The notes beneath the pieces are model-generated. The model did not search any database. It saw only the letters and a list, made by a program, of their open reading frames with translations, and was not told the DNA's origin. The position numbers and the translations under genes are program-made. A stretch of 64,000 nt of DNA from an uncultured Prevotella sp. (GTDB lineage Bacteria; Bacteroidota; Bacteroidia; Bacteroidales; Bacteroidaceae): contig OMXE01000013.1 of NCBI GenBank assembly GCA_900314935.1, positions 1 through 64,000 on the forward strand, read 5' to 3'. Each line of letters begins with the position of its first letter. The first letter of the stretch is position 1. Positions 8,176 through 16,850 of the stretch are shown piece by piece.

Positions 8176-9576
8176 CTGATCACTTGTCACTTGAGTTGGT
8201 AGCGGGTGTTTCGGATTCTCTTTAGCTCCCATCTCAACGAGTTTGCGGGCAGGGACAAGCAGACTCTGGTTTCCTTTCAGTTTCAGTTCGGCATGTTCGT
8301 ATGCATTCTGCACTTTCTGTATCTTATCACCCATCTCGTCGAAACGTTCCATGAAGTCGCCTACACGGTCGAGCAAGGTATTGGCCAATCCGTACACCTT
8401 TTCCTGATTCTCTTCCTGCCGTTGCTGTGTCCAAGTGATCTGTAGCATGCGCAGTACAGCGAACAGGTTCTGCTCTCCAGTGATGAACACCTTCTTGTCG
8501 AACGCGTAGCTCCACAGGTTCGTATCGGCCGACACCGCTAACTGCATGGCTGCCTCCTGAGGAACGAACATGATGACAAAGTCGAGCGTCTCCCTTCCTT
8601 CCATCGAATACCTGTTATACTGCTTGTCGGCCAACTCATTCACATGTTTGCGCACGCTTCGGCAGTGTTCCTCCAGGAAGGCCTTCCTCTCTTCATCCGT
8701 ATGGGCATTCACATAGCCGATGAAGGCAGTGAGCGACGCCTTCGCATCGATGATCACATCTTTCTTGTCGGGGTAGTGCAGCACCACATCAGGGCGCATA
8801 CCGTCGTTCGTATCATCGTTGCGGATTACCTTCCCCTTCGCATCCCGCATCACATACTGCACATCGTATTCCAATCCTTTGGTGAACCCGAACTTATCCA
8901 ACAGGTCGTTGAGCTTCATCTCACCGAAGTCGCCCTGCACCTTAGGACCGGTTTGGAGGGCCCTTGATAACTTCTCGGCCTCTGCTCCCAAGGAAGAGGT
9001 GGCCTGGAGCATGTTCTTGAGTTGTTCGCTGAGGGCAGAGGTGTTACGGGTGAACGACTCTTTATTGTCGTCCATCGATTTCTTCATCTCATCCATCACG
9101 GCACGTAGTGGGGCGATGATGGCACCCATCTGCGACTGGTTCGTCTTGTCCAGCTCCTCCGACCGTTTCCGCAGCAGCTGTTCCGTGGCTGTCTTCAGCT
9201 GTTCCTGCACCAGTGTAAGACGCTGGTTGAACTGCTCGTCAGTCCGCTTACGGTCTTCTTCAGCCTGCTTCTGCATATTACGGACGAACTGCTCATGCTG
9301 GTCCTTGATCTCTGCGATCTGTCGTTCATGACGATCCCTGATCTCGGTCATCTGTTGCTCATGACGGTCTTTCATCTCCGACACCTGCTTTTCATGCAGG
9401 TTCTTGGTGTCGGTGTATTGCTGGTTGAGCATGGACAGCTCGCTGGTTTTAGCAGCCAGTCCCATGGCCAGCTTGTTTTTCTCGTTGATGATAGGCGCTG
9501 CTTTGCGCTGTCCGATGAAGAACAGGACGATGGCTCCGATGAGGAGGCCGACGAGGAAGAGTAGTGATTCGATCAT
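8170..9576 (-). CDS. rmuC: DNA recombination protein RmuC
   Basis: RmuC is a membrane-anchored nuclease-fold protein that limits inversions at short repeats in E. coli. The 468-residue product has an N-terminal membrane helix (IESLLFLVGLLIGAIVLFF), a long coiled coil (about 40-190) with a repeated (K/R)DRHE(Q/R)Q unit, and the RmuC core (about 200-430, with DFGEMKLNDLLDKFGF and DVVLHYPDKKDVIIDAKASL). The core carries the PD-(D/E)xK-like D...DAK signature. The last residues (TQVTSDQL) are encoded by the ACTTGTC repeat that also ends parA. Its presence in a genome full of short inverted repeats is suggestive but proves nothing. Confidence 0.93.
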   Translation of the reverse strand: MIESLLFLVGLLIGAIVLFFIGQRKAAPIINEKNKLAMGLAAKTSELSMLNQQYTDTKNLHEKQVSEMKDRHEQQMTEIRDRHERQIAEIKDQHEQFVRNMQKQAEEDRKRTDEQFNQRLTLVQEQLKTATEQLLRKRSEELDKTNQSQMGAIIAPLRAVMDEMKKSMDDNKESFTRNTSALSEQLKNMLQATSSLGAEAEKLSRALQTGPKVQGDFGEMKLNDLLDKFGFTKGLEYDVQYVMRDAKGKVIRNDDTNDGMRPDVVLHYPDKKDVIIDAKASLTAFIGYVNAHTDEERKAFLEEHCRSVRKHVNELADKQYNRYSMEGRETLDFVIMFVPQEAAMQLAVSADTNLWSYAFDKKVFITGEQNLFAVLRMLQITWTQQRQEENQEKVYGLANTLLDRVGDFMERFDEMGDKIQKVQNAYEHAELKLKGNQSLLVPARKLVEMGAKENPKHPLPTQVTSDQL

Positions 9577-9636
9577 TGTTGATGGGGTTAATGGGGTTTA
9601 TAGGCTTAATGGGCTTAATGGGGTTTATGGGTTGTC
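9577..9636. repeat. 9-bp TTAATGGGG tandem array
   Basis: Six imperfect units of AATGGGGTT/TATAGGCTT type. It encodes the last codons of the helicase gene and lies against the start of rmuC. Relatives occur at 16533-16590 and, in frame and reversed, in the RND pump at 44660-44700. Confidence 0.75.
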
Positions 9637-11070
9637 GGGTGCGATTTGAGAGGTGGGCCAGTTCACGAGGAACAGCTTTTCGGTGGCGCGGGTAAAGGCG
9701 GTGTAGAGCCAATGGATATAATCAGGCGAGAGCATATCATCCGTCATATACCCCTGGTCGAGATAGACATGTGCCCACTGTCCACCCTGCGCCTTATGAC
9801 AGGTCACTGCGTAGGCGTATTTGATCTGTAAGGCATTGTAGTACGGATCCTCCTTGATCTTCTTGATACGGTCGCGCTTATAGGGTATATCAGCGTAGTC
9901 GACCATCACCTCATGGAACAGCAGCTCGTTCTGCTCGGGTGTGAGGGCAGGCGCCTCGGTGGTCAGACTGTCCAGGATGACCGTTGTCTGCAGTTCGAAA
10001 TCATGGTAGTCGGGAAACTGCAGGAGCACATCTGCAAAGCGGAACTGATAGAGCTCCCGCACGTTGCGCACCTTCAGTACCTTCACCCTATCGCCGTTGG
10101 CAATGAAGCTCAGCTCCTGTCCGTCGTCTTCCTCCTTTCCAGGTTTCACCCAATAGTAGTTGTTCTTCACCACCATGAGCAGGTCGTTGGTGTTCAGCTC
10201 CTCCTCACGGTCGAGAATGGTTCTTCTGATTCCTTCGTTGTAGATGTTTGCCCGTTTGTTACTGCGGGTAATCACCATGGTCTCATCGATTCCCACCTTG
10301 GAATAAGAACTGTTGAGCTGTTCCACGAGTTCGTTGCCCGGAACCATCTGGATATCGGCAAAGGCATGGAAGTGGATGCGAGGTAGCTGCGGGGCATTGA
10401 TCATCTGCCGGATCATTGTTGCATTAAACAAGATACCACTCTCCTGACTTTGGCGGAGCACCTCGTTGAGGTCGTACACCTCTACTCGCAATCCGTATTC
10501 CTCCAGCATACCTTTCGTCAGTGCCGGCGATTCCTCCTCACCTACAGGAGGCAGCTGGGCCTTGTCGCCAATGAGCATCAGCCTACAGTTCCTGCCGCTA
10601 TACACATATTGGATCAGGTCGTCTAACAGATACCCGCTACCAAAGAACGCCTCCCCGCCAGCAGGACCGCCGTTGGCAATCATCGAGGCTTCGTCCACGA
10701 GGAACAGCGTATCGGTGTGCATATTGTCGTTCAGACTGAATCCCGACTGGAGGTCGGTGAGTGTTTTCTGACGGTAGATCTTACGATGAATGGTGAACGC
10801 TGGATATCCGCTGTTCTGCGAGAACACCTTCGCGGCCCTTCCCGTCGGTGCCAACAGCACCACCTTCTGCTGGAGTTGCAACAAGGTTCGTACAAAGGCA
10901 CCAGCCAGGGACGTCTTTCCTGTTCCAGCACAGCCTCGCATCATCATCGTTGTATGAGGTTCCCTGCTGGTAATGAAACGGCAGAAGGTCTCAATGGCCT
11001 GCGATTGCTCGCGGGTAGGCTCCAGACGGAAGGTCTGACGAATGCGGAGAGACAATGCTTCTGTGATCAT
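9625..11070 (-). CDS. RecD-like superfamily 1 DNA helicase
   Basis: A 481-residue SF1 ATPase. It has Walker A GCAGTGKTSLAGAF near residue 45, Walker B LFLVDEASMI near 128, motif III LIGDKAQLPPVG near 163, and the UvrD/RecD C-terminal signature HKAQGGQWAHVYLDQG near 432 followed by YTAFTRATEKL. It is shorter than RecD2 and lacks long N-terminal domains, as in the short AAA/RecD-like helicases usual in Bacteroidetes. It should unwind DNA in repair. The start at 11070 lies only about 8 bases from the -7 box of the repeat-borne promoter, so the leader is very short. The final DNP codons come from the TTAATGGGG repeat. Confidence 0.85.
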   Translation of the reverse strand: MITEALSLRIRQTFRLEPTREQSQAIETFCRFITSREPHTTMMMRGCAGTGKTSLAGAFVRTLLQLQQKVVLLAPTGRAAKVFSQNSGYPAFTIHRKIYRQKTLTDLQSGFSLNDNMHTDTLFLVDEASMIANGGPAGGEAFFGSGYLLDDLIQYVYSGRNCRLMLIGDKAQLPPVGEEESPALTKGMLEEYGLRVEVYDLNEVLRQSQESGILFNATMIRQMINAPQLPRIHFHAFADIQMVPGNELVEQLNSSYSKVGIDETMVITRSNKRANIYNEGIRRTILDREEELNTNDLLMVVKNNYYWVKPGKEEDDGQELSFIANGDRVKVLKVRNVRELYQFRFADVLLQFPDYHDFELQTTVILDSLTTEAPALTPEQNELLFHEVMVDYADIPYKRDRIKKIKEDPYYNALQIKYAYAVTCHKAQGGQWAHVYLDQGYMTDDMLSPDYIHWLYTAFTRATEKLFLVNWPTSQIAPDNP

Positions 11071-11077
11071 CGTGCCG

Positions 11078-11152
11078 CAAAGATACGATTAAGTGAGCGA
11101 AAAACCAAATAAATTTGGGTTTTTCCGAACGTGAGTACCTTCGGCGAAGCCA
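11078..11152 (-). repeat. Promoter-bearing palindromic repeat, copy 1
   Basis: Reading leftward it contains TTTG (11109-11106), a 20-base spacer and TATCTTTG (11085-11078), then the helicase ATG. The far end is AGTACCTTCGGCGAAGCCAA on the plus strand, shared with the copies at 22443, 38607, 41857 and partly 57653. The middle is an A/T-rich palindrome. Confidence 0.75.
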
Positions 11153-11196
11153 ATGATACGGATTTTAATTGAAATTTGAAAATTGAAAATTGAAAA

Positions 11197-11228
11197 TTTG
11201 CAAGAATAAAAAGATTTCCGTAACTTCG
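11197..11228 (+). promoter_or_regulatory. Promoter of DUF3822-rsmD
   Basis: TTTG at 11197-11200 and TAACTTCG at 11221-11228, spacer 20. The -7 box has C in place of one T. It lies just after TTGAAAA heptamers (11170-11195). Confidence 0.55.
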
Positions 11229-11249
11229 CAGACAAAACAGACGAGATTG

Positions 11250-12074
11250 ATGATGAACAGCGTAAACAGTTATGGCAGACGTCCCCGTCTTACGATACGA
11301 ATCGGTCAGGCATCCCTTGCCTTCGCCCTTCCTGATGAGGAATCAGAGAATCAGGTGGTCTATATGCCCTATACCGTGAGAAGCGGTGTGAGCATCGCTG
11401 CCAACCTGCGTGAGGCTTTCAAGACCGAGGAGCAGCTGACCGAAGAGTGGTCGCGGGCTCAGGTGATGCTCGACACACCAGTGGTCATCATACCCTTGGA
11501 GGATTACTACGAGCAGGATCAGGAACGAATCAGTACCTATTATCATCATGCCATTACCGGTCATGCTAATGATACGGTGCTTGCTTCGGTCTTGCCAACC
11601 CTTAATGCCGTAGCTCTCTATGCCATCAACAAAGACCTCAAATTGGTGCTCGACGATCATTTCTCGGATGTGCGCTTTATGCCTGTTGCCCAGCCTGTAT
11701 GGAACCACCTGTATCGTCGTAGCTTTACGGGAGTACGCAGGAAACTGTATGGCTATTTCCATGATAAGCGCTTGGAGGTGTTCTCGTTCCAGCAGAGTCG
11801 TTTCCACTTCTGCAACAGCTATGAGGTGACGAGTGCCCGTGATTCGGTGTTCTTCCTTCTCTCCGTATGGCAGCAGTTAGGGTTAGACCAGCGTAAGGAT
11901 GAGTTGCATCTGGCGGGTAATCTTCCTGATAAGGAGACCTTCCTCAGTGAGATCAGACGGTTTGTGCAGAACGCGTACGTCATCAATCCTACTGCAGATT
12001 TCAACCGCGCCCCTGTGGCCGCTATCAAGGGAATGCCATACGACTTGATGACACTGTTAGTGAAAGGAAGATGA
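11250..12074 (+). CDS. DUF3822 family protein
   Basis: A 274-residue protein of a Bacteroidetes family without a known function. I choose the ATG at 11250 because the promoter's start point (about 11235) excludes the upstream in-frame codons. The N-terminal half (LTIRIGQASLAFALPD) and the run of alternating strands and helices suggest an actin-like fold, as noted for this family; that is inference. Its stop overlaps the rsmD start by four bases (ATGA), a sign of coupled translation. In Bacteroidetes DUF3822 is regularly found directly before rsmD. Confidence 0.8.
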   Translation: MMNSVNSYGRRPRLTIRIGQASLAFALPDEESENQVVYMPYTVRSGVSIAANLREAFKTEEQLTEEWSRAQVMLDTPVVIIPLEDYYEQDQERISTYYHHAITGHANDTVLASVLPTLNAVALYAINKDLKLVLDDHFSDVRFMPVAQPVWNHLYRRSFTGVRRKLYGYFHDKRLEVFSFQQSRFHFCNSYEVTSARDSVFFLLSVWQQLGLDQRKDELHLAGNLPDKETFLSEIRRFVQNAYVINPTADFNRAPVAAIKGMPYDLMTLLVKGR

Positions 12075-12604
12075 GAATTATTACCGGCAAGTATAAGGGA
12101 AGACATTTCGAGGTGCCACGCTCGTTCAAGGCGCGGCCTACTACGGATTTTGCCAAGGAGAACATCTTCAATGTGCTGAACGGCTATCTGGATTTTGAAG
12201 ATGCCGTGGCGCTGGATCTGTTCTCTGGTACGGGCAGTATCTCGTTGGAACTGCTGTCAAGGGGCTGCAGTCAGGTGATCAGTGTGGAGGCCGACCGTGA
12301 TCATCATGCGTTCATCAAGCAGTGCTTGAAGAAGCTGGATACTGATCAGTGTATCGCTATTCGTGGGGATGTGTTCCGCTTTGTGAAGAGTTGTCGACAG
12401 CAGTTCGACTTTATCTTCGCCGATCCGCCCTATGCCCTCAAAGAGTTGGCAGACATTCCCGACATGATCTTCGAAAAAAACATGCTCAAAGACGATGGTG
12501 TATTCGTCCTTGAGCATGGTAAGAATTATGATTTCTCACAGCATCCGCACTTTACAGAGCACCGAAGCTACGGAAGCGTGAATTTCTCACTCTTTAGAAA
12601 ATGA
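12071..12604 (+). CDS. rsmD: 16S rRNA guanine-966 N2-methyltransferase
   Basis: It methylates G966 of 16S rRNA with S-adenosylmethionine. The 177 residues show MRIITGKYKGR at the start, motif I LDLFSGTGSISLELLSRG (about 49-66), and the catalytic DPPY near residue 117 in FIFADPPYAL. Length is normal for the family. It is translationally coupled to DUF3822 and overlaps the 3' end of nhaD by 11 bases on the opposite strand. Confidence 0.95.
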   Translation: MRIITGKYKGRHFEVPRSFKARPTTDFAKENIFNVLNGYLDFEDAVALDLFSGTGSISLELLSRGCSQVISVEADRDHHAFIKQCLKKLDTDQCIAIRGDVFRFVKSCRQQFDFIFADPPYALKELADIPDMIFEKNMLKDDGVFVLEHGKNYDFSQHPHFTEHRSYGSVNFSLFRK

Positions 12605-13922
12605 GTTTCTCCACCCAATAGGTGAACATACCGGCGAGATAGCCTGCAAAGGCTATCCAGGTGATCTTTTTCATGTACCAGCCGAAAGTGATCTTCTCCA
12701 GTCCCATAACCACTACGCCGGCGGCACTACCGATGATCAACATCGAGCCACCCACTCCGGCACAGTAGGCCAGCAGCTGCCAGAAGATACCGTCAACGGC
12801 CATGTCACCCATGGGAGCAACGGGATACATACCCATGGCACCAGCCACCAGCGGTACGTTATCTACGATACTTGAGAGAACACCGATGATACCCGTTACC
12901 AGATAGTGGTTACCGTTGCTTACGCCATCAAGCCAGCTGCCCAACGCGTGAAGTACGCCCACATGTTCCAGACAGCTCACAGCCATCAGGATACCGAGGA
13001 AGAACATGATGGTTGACAGGTCGATACGCGACAGCAGTTCAGTGACGCGCTTGGCCATGGTATCTTCTTCACCATCACGATGAACACCGCGGTGGAAGAA
13101 TTCCGTAGTTGTCCACAGCACACCCAGCACCAGCAGGATTCCCATGAAAGGAGGCAGGTTAGTGAGTGAACGGAAGATAGGCACAAAGCACAGTCCGCCT
13201 ACGCCTAACCAGAAAATGATGTCGCGCTGTCTATGCGTAAAGGCACTCACCTGGGCTTTCGGCAGGTTCTGTTCCTTGTCGAACTTCCCTTCCAACTGGT
13301 ACTGCAGGATAAAGGCAGGTATCAGCATGGATACGAGCGACGGGATGAAGATCTCGGTGATGACACCTTGCGTGGTGATGACACCTTTAATCCACAACAT
13401 GATGGTGGTAACGTCACCGATGGGCGAGAAAGCACCACCCGAGTTGGCGGAAATCACTACCAGGGCAGCATAGATCAACCGTTCCTTACGCTCCTGTACC
13501 AGTTTCCTCAACACCATGATCATCACAATCGAAGTGGTGAGGTTGTCGAGGATAGCCGACAGGAAGAAGGTCATGAAGGCAATACGCCACATCAGTTTCC
13601 TCTTGGAGCGTGTCTTGATGGTGTCTCGAACGAAGTTGAAACCACCATTCGAGTCGACAATCTCCACGATGGTCATAGCACCCATCAGGAAGAACAGGGT
13701 GGAGGCAGTATCACCTAAACTCATCTGGATCTTCTCACTTACCTGTGCAAGCACATTGTCGCCTGATATATACGACTCAGGCGACATCATGAACAAGGTC
13801 CAGCACACCACACACATCAGCAAGGCGATAGCAGCCTTGTTGATCTCCAATATACTCTCGGTGGCTATACACGCATAGCCAATCACGAAAGCAATAATAA
13901 TACAGATAGTCAGTGTGGTCAT
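12594..13922 (-). CDS. nhaD: Na+/H+ antiporter, NhaD type
   Basis: It exchanges Na+ for H+ across the inner membrane. The 442-residue product is almost entirely membrane helices. It has the ArsB/NhaD superfamily signatures DNLTTSIVMIMVLRKLV (about 120-136) and SANSGGAFSPIGDVTTIMLW (about 158-177), plus a second half with SIVDNVPLVAGAMG. The start overlaps the preceding stop by one base (TAATG), so the secreted Lys/Ala-rich gene and nhaD form one operon. Confidence 0.92.
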   Translation of the reverse strand: MTTLTICIIIAFVIGYACIATESILEINKAAIALLMCVVCWTLFMMSPESYISGDNVLAQVSEKIQMSLGDTASTLFFLMGAMTIVEIVDSNGGFNFVRDTIKTRSKRKLMWRIAFMTFFLSAILDNLTTSIVMIMVLRKLVQERKERLIYAALVVISANSGGAFSPIGDVTTIMLWIKGVITTQGVITEIFIPSLVSMLIPAFILQYQLEGKFDKEQNLPKAQVSAFTHRQRDIIFWLGVGGLCFVPIFRSLTNLPPFMGILLVLGVLWTTTEFFHRGVHRDGEEDTMAKRVTELLSRIDLSTIMFFLGILMAVSCLEHVGVLHALGSWLDGVSNGNHYLVTGIIGVLSSIVDNVPLVAGAMGMYPVAPMGDMAVDGIFWQLLAYCAGVGGSMLIIGSAAGVVVMGLEKITFGWYMKKITWIAFAGYLAGMFTYWVEKLIF

Positions 13923-14392
13923 TATAGTTTCTTAGCCAGCTTCTCAGCCCTTTCTTGTGCCTTCAAGGCTTTCTGCTGTGCCTTGGCGGCTTTTTCCTGA
14001 GCCTTGGCGGCCTTCATCGGATCGCCATCCTGTGCTTCAAGAGCCTTCTGTGAAGCCTTCTCAGCATTCTTTACAGCCTTCTCGGCATCTTTCTTGGCCT
14101 TTTCAGCCTTCTCAATAGCTTTCTGACGCTTCTCAGCCTCCTTACGTTGCTTTTCGGCTTTCTTCTCAGCCTTCTTTGCTTCCTTAGCAGCCTTTGCAGC
14201 TTCCTTATCAGCCTTGTCCTGAGCCTTCAGCGCCTTGTCCTGTTCCTTAGCGGCCTTCTGCATGGCCTTTGCCTGCTGAGCTTCCATAGCGGGATCGCCA
14301 GCGGTTCCGATAACAGCCTGTGCCTGTGCATTGATGCTCATACAGAACAACAGGGCAACCATCGTCATAAGTCTTAATACATTCTTTTTCAT
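13922..14392 (-). CDS. Exported Lys/Ala/Glu-rich coiled-coil protein
   Basis: 156 residues: a signal peptide (LRLMTMVALLFCMSINAQAQA, cleavage near 25) then about 125 residues built almost only of A, K, E, Q and D in helical repeats such as KAQEKAAKAQQ. It should form a long charged helix in the periplasm. I recognise no family beyond low complexity. It is coupled to nhaD by a one-base stop/start overlap, so a role at the envelope under ionic stress is a guess from context. Confidence 0.7.
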   Translation of the reverse strand: MKKNVLRLMTMVALLFCMSINAQAQAVIGTAGDPAMEAQQAKAMQKAAKEQDKALKAQDKADKEAAKAAKEAKKAEKKAEKQRKEAEKRQKAIEKAEKAKKDAEKAVKNAEKASQKALEAQDGDPMKAAKAQEKAAKAQQKALKAQERAEKLAKKL

Positions 14393-14424
14393 ACGTTTGT
14401 TCTTTTTTGAGTTAAACGATAATG

Positions 14425-14432
14425 CAAAGGTA
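14425..14432 (-). promoter_or_regulatory. Promoter (-7) of the coiled-coil/nhaD operon
   Basis: TACCTTTG on the minus strand 33 bases before the start at 14392. No clear TTTG at -33. Confidence 0.55.
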
Positions 14433-14593
14433 ATGTTTTTTCTTGATACCGATACGCTTTTCCGTCATTTTTTTATATCTTTTCGCAACTTTCCCGACTA
14501 TCTCAAGTCCTGTGGCATATAATAAAAAAAGATTTATTACGTTAGTAAGAGAGGACACCCATGATGGGATAAAACTGCAAAACGACAGATCAT

Positions 14594-15790
14594 ATGAAAA
14601 AGCGCGTGTTGGTGTGGAAGAAGGTGCAGCAGATGCTGGCATGGGGCTTCCTATGTATGTTGATGACTGCCTGCTCGGTAGTCAGAGGATATATGACTGA
14701 CGGCAAAGATGGTCCTGGTATCTACAGCTTTAAGAAACATGTTCATGACACGATTACCAAGGGTGAACAGTCGTTCCACTTTCCTATTGCCAAACAGCGG
14801 GCTTCATGGATTGATACCCTGCATTTCTACACCCAACCGCCAAACTGTAAGGATATCACTTTCGTGGAGGCGATGGACATGAAGAGCGAGAATCAGGGTG
14901 TGCTCGTTATTCAGAACGACAGTATTGTCTATGAGAAATATTGGGGCGATTTTTCCTCCGACCGTCTGGCTACGGTGTTCTCTGTTTCCAAGTCGATTAC
15001 CTCGCTGCTGTGCGGCATTGCCGTTGACGACGGCTATATCAAGAGTATCGATGATGCCGTGACCGACTATCTGCCTGAACTGATGAAGAAGGATCCTATG
15101 TGGCAGAAGCTCACCATCCGTCATCTGCTGGATATGCGCAGCGGACTGGATTTCGACGATACTTATTACTTAAATCTGAAGGGACTGAAACGTTTGCATG
15201 CCATGGCGAGATTGAACTATGGACACAACTTGATGAAGCAGATACGCGGTCTGAAGTTCCGTTGCGAACCAGGGAAAGAGCATCGCTATGAGAGTATGAC
15301 GGCAGCTATCTTAGGAGTCGTGATTGAGCGGGCCACGGGCAAACGGTATGCCGACTACCTGAGCGAGAAGGTATGGAAACCCCTGCAGATGGAGTCGCCA
15401 GCCTTTGTGAACATCGACAGTAAGAAACACGATGTGGCTCACGCTTTTGGTGGCATTACCCTTATCATGAAGGATCTGGCCAAGATCGGCAGGTTGTATC
15501 TCCATCAAGGCGTATGGAACGGTAAGCGCATAGTCAGTGAGGAATGGATTCGCCAATCCGGTGCATACAGCACGGATAACGATTGCTATCATTTCAACTG
15601 GTATAACCTGAAAAGTACAGGCTCCGGAAAGCCCCCATATCCTGGCTATTACGCTTTGGGCATAAATGCACAGGTGTTGTACGTCAACCCCTACAAGAAC
15701 CTGATCATGGTCAGGATGGGTATGACCAATCGTAAATACGTCTTCATCCCGGAGCTCTTCGAGCAGCTCAGTAACTTTGGACTGTTTTAA
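14594..15790 (+). CDS. Lipoprotein serine hydrolase, class C beta-lactamase fold
   Basis: 398 residues with a lipoprotein signal (GFLCMLMTAC, lipid Cys near residue 27). The penicillin-binding fold shows the catalytic SxxK in FSVSKSITSLL (about 135), then HLLDMRSGLDF, and near the C-terminus HFNWYNLKS and HAFGG. Such esterases or peptidases of the AmpC/EstB type act on peptidoglycan, beta-lactams or esters; the substrate cannot be told. It is anchored to a membrane from the periplasmic side. The 190-residue gene follows after 17 bases. Confidence 0.85.
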   Translation: MKKRVLVWKKVQQMLAWGFLCMLMTACSVVRGYMTDGKDGPGIYSFKKHVHDTITKGEQSFHFPIAKQRASWIDTLHFYTQPPNCKDITFVEAMDMKSENQGVLVIQNDSIVYEKYWGDFSSDRLATVFSVSKSITSLLCGIAVDDGYIKSIDDAVTDYLPELMKKDPMWQKLTIRHLLDMRSGLDFDDTYYLNLKGLKRLHAMARLNYGHNLMKQIRGLKFRCEPGKEHRYESMTAAILGVVIERATGKRYADYLSEKVWKPLQMESPAFVNIDSKKHDVAHAFGGITLIMKDLAKIGRLYLHQGVWNGKRIVSEEWIRQSGAYSTDNDCYHFNWYNLKSTGSGKPPYPGYYALGINAQVLYVNPYKNLIMVRMGMTNRKYVFIPELFEQLSNFGLF

Positions 15791-15807
15791 TATTTAAGAA
15801 TACAGTT

Positions 15808-16380
15808 ATGGACAAACATGTGATTATTGTTGATGCCGACTATATAGACCGTGTGGCATTTAACCTGATTGTGAACTTCGAGCGGATGCTCGAGCGACGG
15901 ATTCCACAGGCCGATCTGGCACGGTGGGTGGAATGTGTCGCTCTTGATGGTGGCGTGCGCGAAAGTGAGGAACCGCAGGAGACGACGGTGGTGTTGATCC
16001 ACGAGAAAGAGGTGGACAGACTGCGGAATTTTACACCTGCCGACTACGAAAAGGAACTCAACGAAAAGGCGTTCCGCAGTGGACTGGGGGAGTTTGTGAT
16101 TCATGCGGTACCCGTGGAAGACATAACCAACAAGACCAGTTTGTTGTTGGACACTATCGATCTGATGGCTGACCAGAAGGAGGTGAAGCGCATCATGGTG
16201 GTACCTAACGCCGAGGAAGGAGGGGTGTATGATCAGGTTCGCCACCATCTGAAATCCGTCAACGATGACAAGCACATCACCGTGTTCGCCATGCAGCCCA
16301 TGCCGGGTGGCAACTTCCGTCAGGAAATCCTGGGCTACTCCCTGATGCAGGCTTTGGGAATCAGAGGGGAAGAAGTATAG
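15808..16380 (+). CDS. Uncharacterised Bacteroidetes protein, 190 residues
   Basis: No signal peptide or membrane segment. It opens with a strand and acidic turn (HVIIVDADYIDRVAFNLIVNFERML) and ends in alternating strand/helix, suggesting a Rossmann-like cytoplasmic fold. I do not recognise a named domain with certainty; it resembles conserved Prevotella proteins of unknown function. It sits 17 bases after the serine hydrolase and probably shares its transcript. The gene is followed by a 350-bp pile of repeats. Confidence 0.6.
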   Translation: MDKHVIIVDADYIDRVAFNLIVNFERMLERRIPQADLARWVECVALDGGVRESEEPQETTVVLIHEKEVDRLRNFTPADYEKELNEKAFRSGLGEFVIHAVPVEDITNKTSLLLDTIDLMADQKEVKRIMVVPNAEEGGVYDQVRHHLKSVNDDKHITVFAMQPMPGGNFRQEILGYSLMQALGIRGEEV

Positions 16381-16740
16381 GAGCCTCACCCCCTAGCCCC
16401 CTCCCCAAGAGGAAGGGGGGACCGGAGGCGCGGAGGTACGGTGGCGCGAGATGTGATTTGTGGAGTGTGGAGTGTGGAGTGAGAATACCACTGAGATTAC
16501 GAGATTACGGATTTACGTTATTACGATAAATTGATGGGCTGAATGGGCATGATGGGCTGAATGGGCTTGATTGACTTGATGGGCTATGGTGATTGGCGCC
16601 AACGACCTGGCGTAAGCCGAAAAGAAACACAAGCCGCCCCTTTGATGGGGCGAGCTTACCTTAATGAACGAGCGACGAGTAGGAGCGGTTAAGCCTTCCC
16701 ATATAGGGGAAGGTTTGGTTAGGGTGGAGAAAAAGAGGGA
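16381..16740. repeat. Mosaic of five or more repeat families
   Basis: In order: CCCCTCCCC/GGAAGGGG palindrome (16385-16420), CGGAGGCG octamers (16421-16450), GTGGAGT heptamers (16458-16480), the core end GAGAATACCACTGAGATTAC (16481-16500), GATTACG units (16493-16525), AATGGGCTG units (16533-16590), then a GC-rich region and a second CCTTCCC/GGGGAAGG palindrome near 16695-16712. No gene. Elements appear to have landed in or next to one another. Confidence 0.75.
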
Positions 16741-16776
16741 TAATAAAAAAGATTTAAAAAGAAATCATACTTTTAT

Positions 16777-16807
16777 TTTGTATTTCCCTCACTTATTCGT
16801 ATCTTTG
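16777..16807 (+). promoter_or_regulatory. Promoter of carboxynorspermidine dehydrogenase
   Basis: TTTG at 16777-16780 and TATCTTTG at 16800-16807, spacer 19. The leader to the ATG at 16851 is about 38 nt. Confidence 0.75.
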
Positions 16808-16850
16808 CAACAGATAAAATAAGTCATTCACTTAAATCTATTAAGTATCA

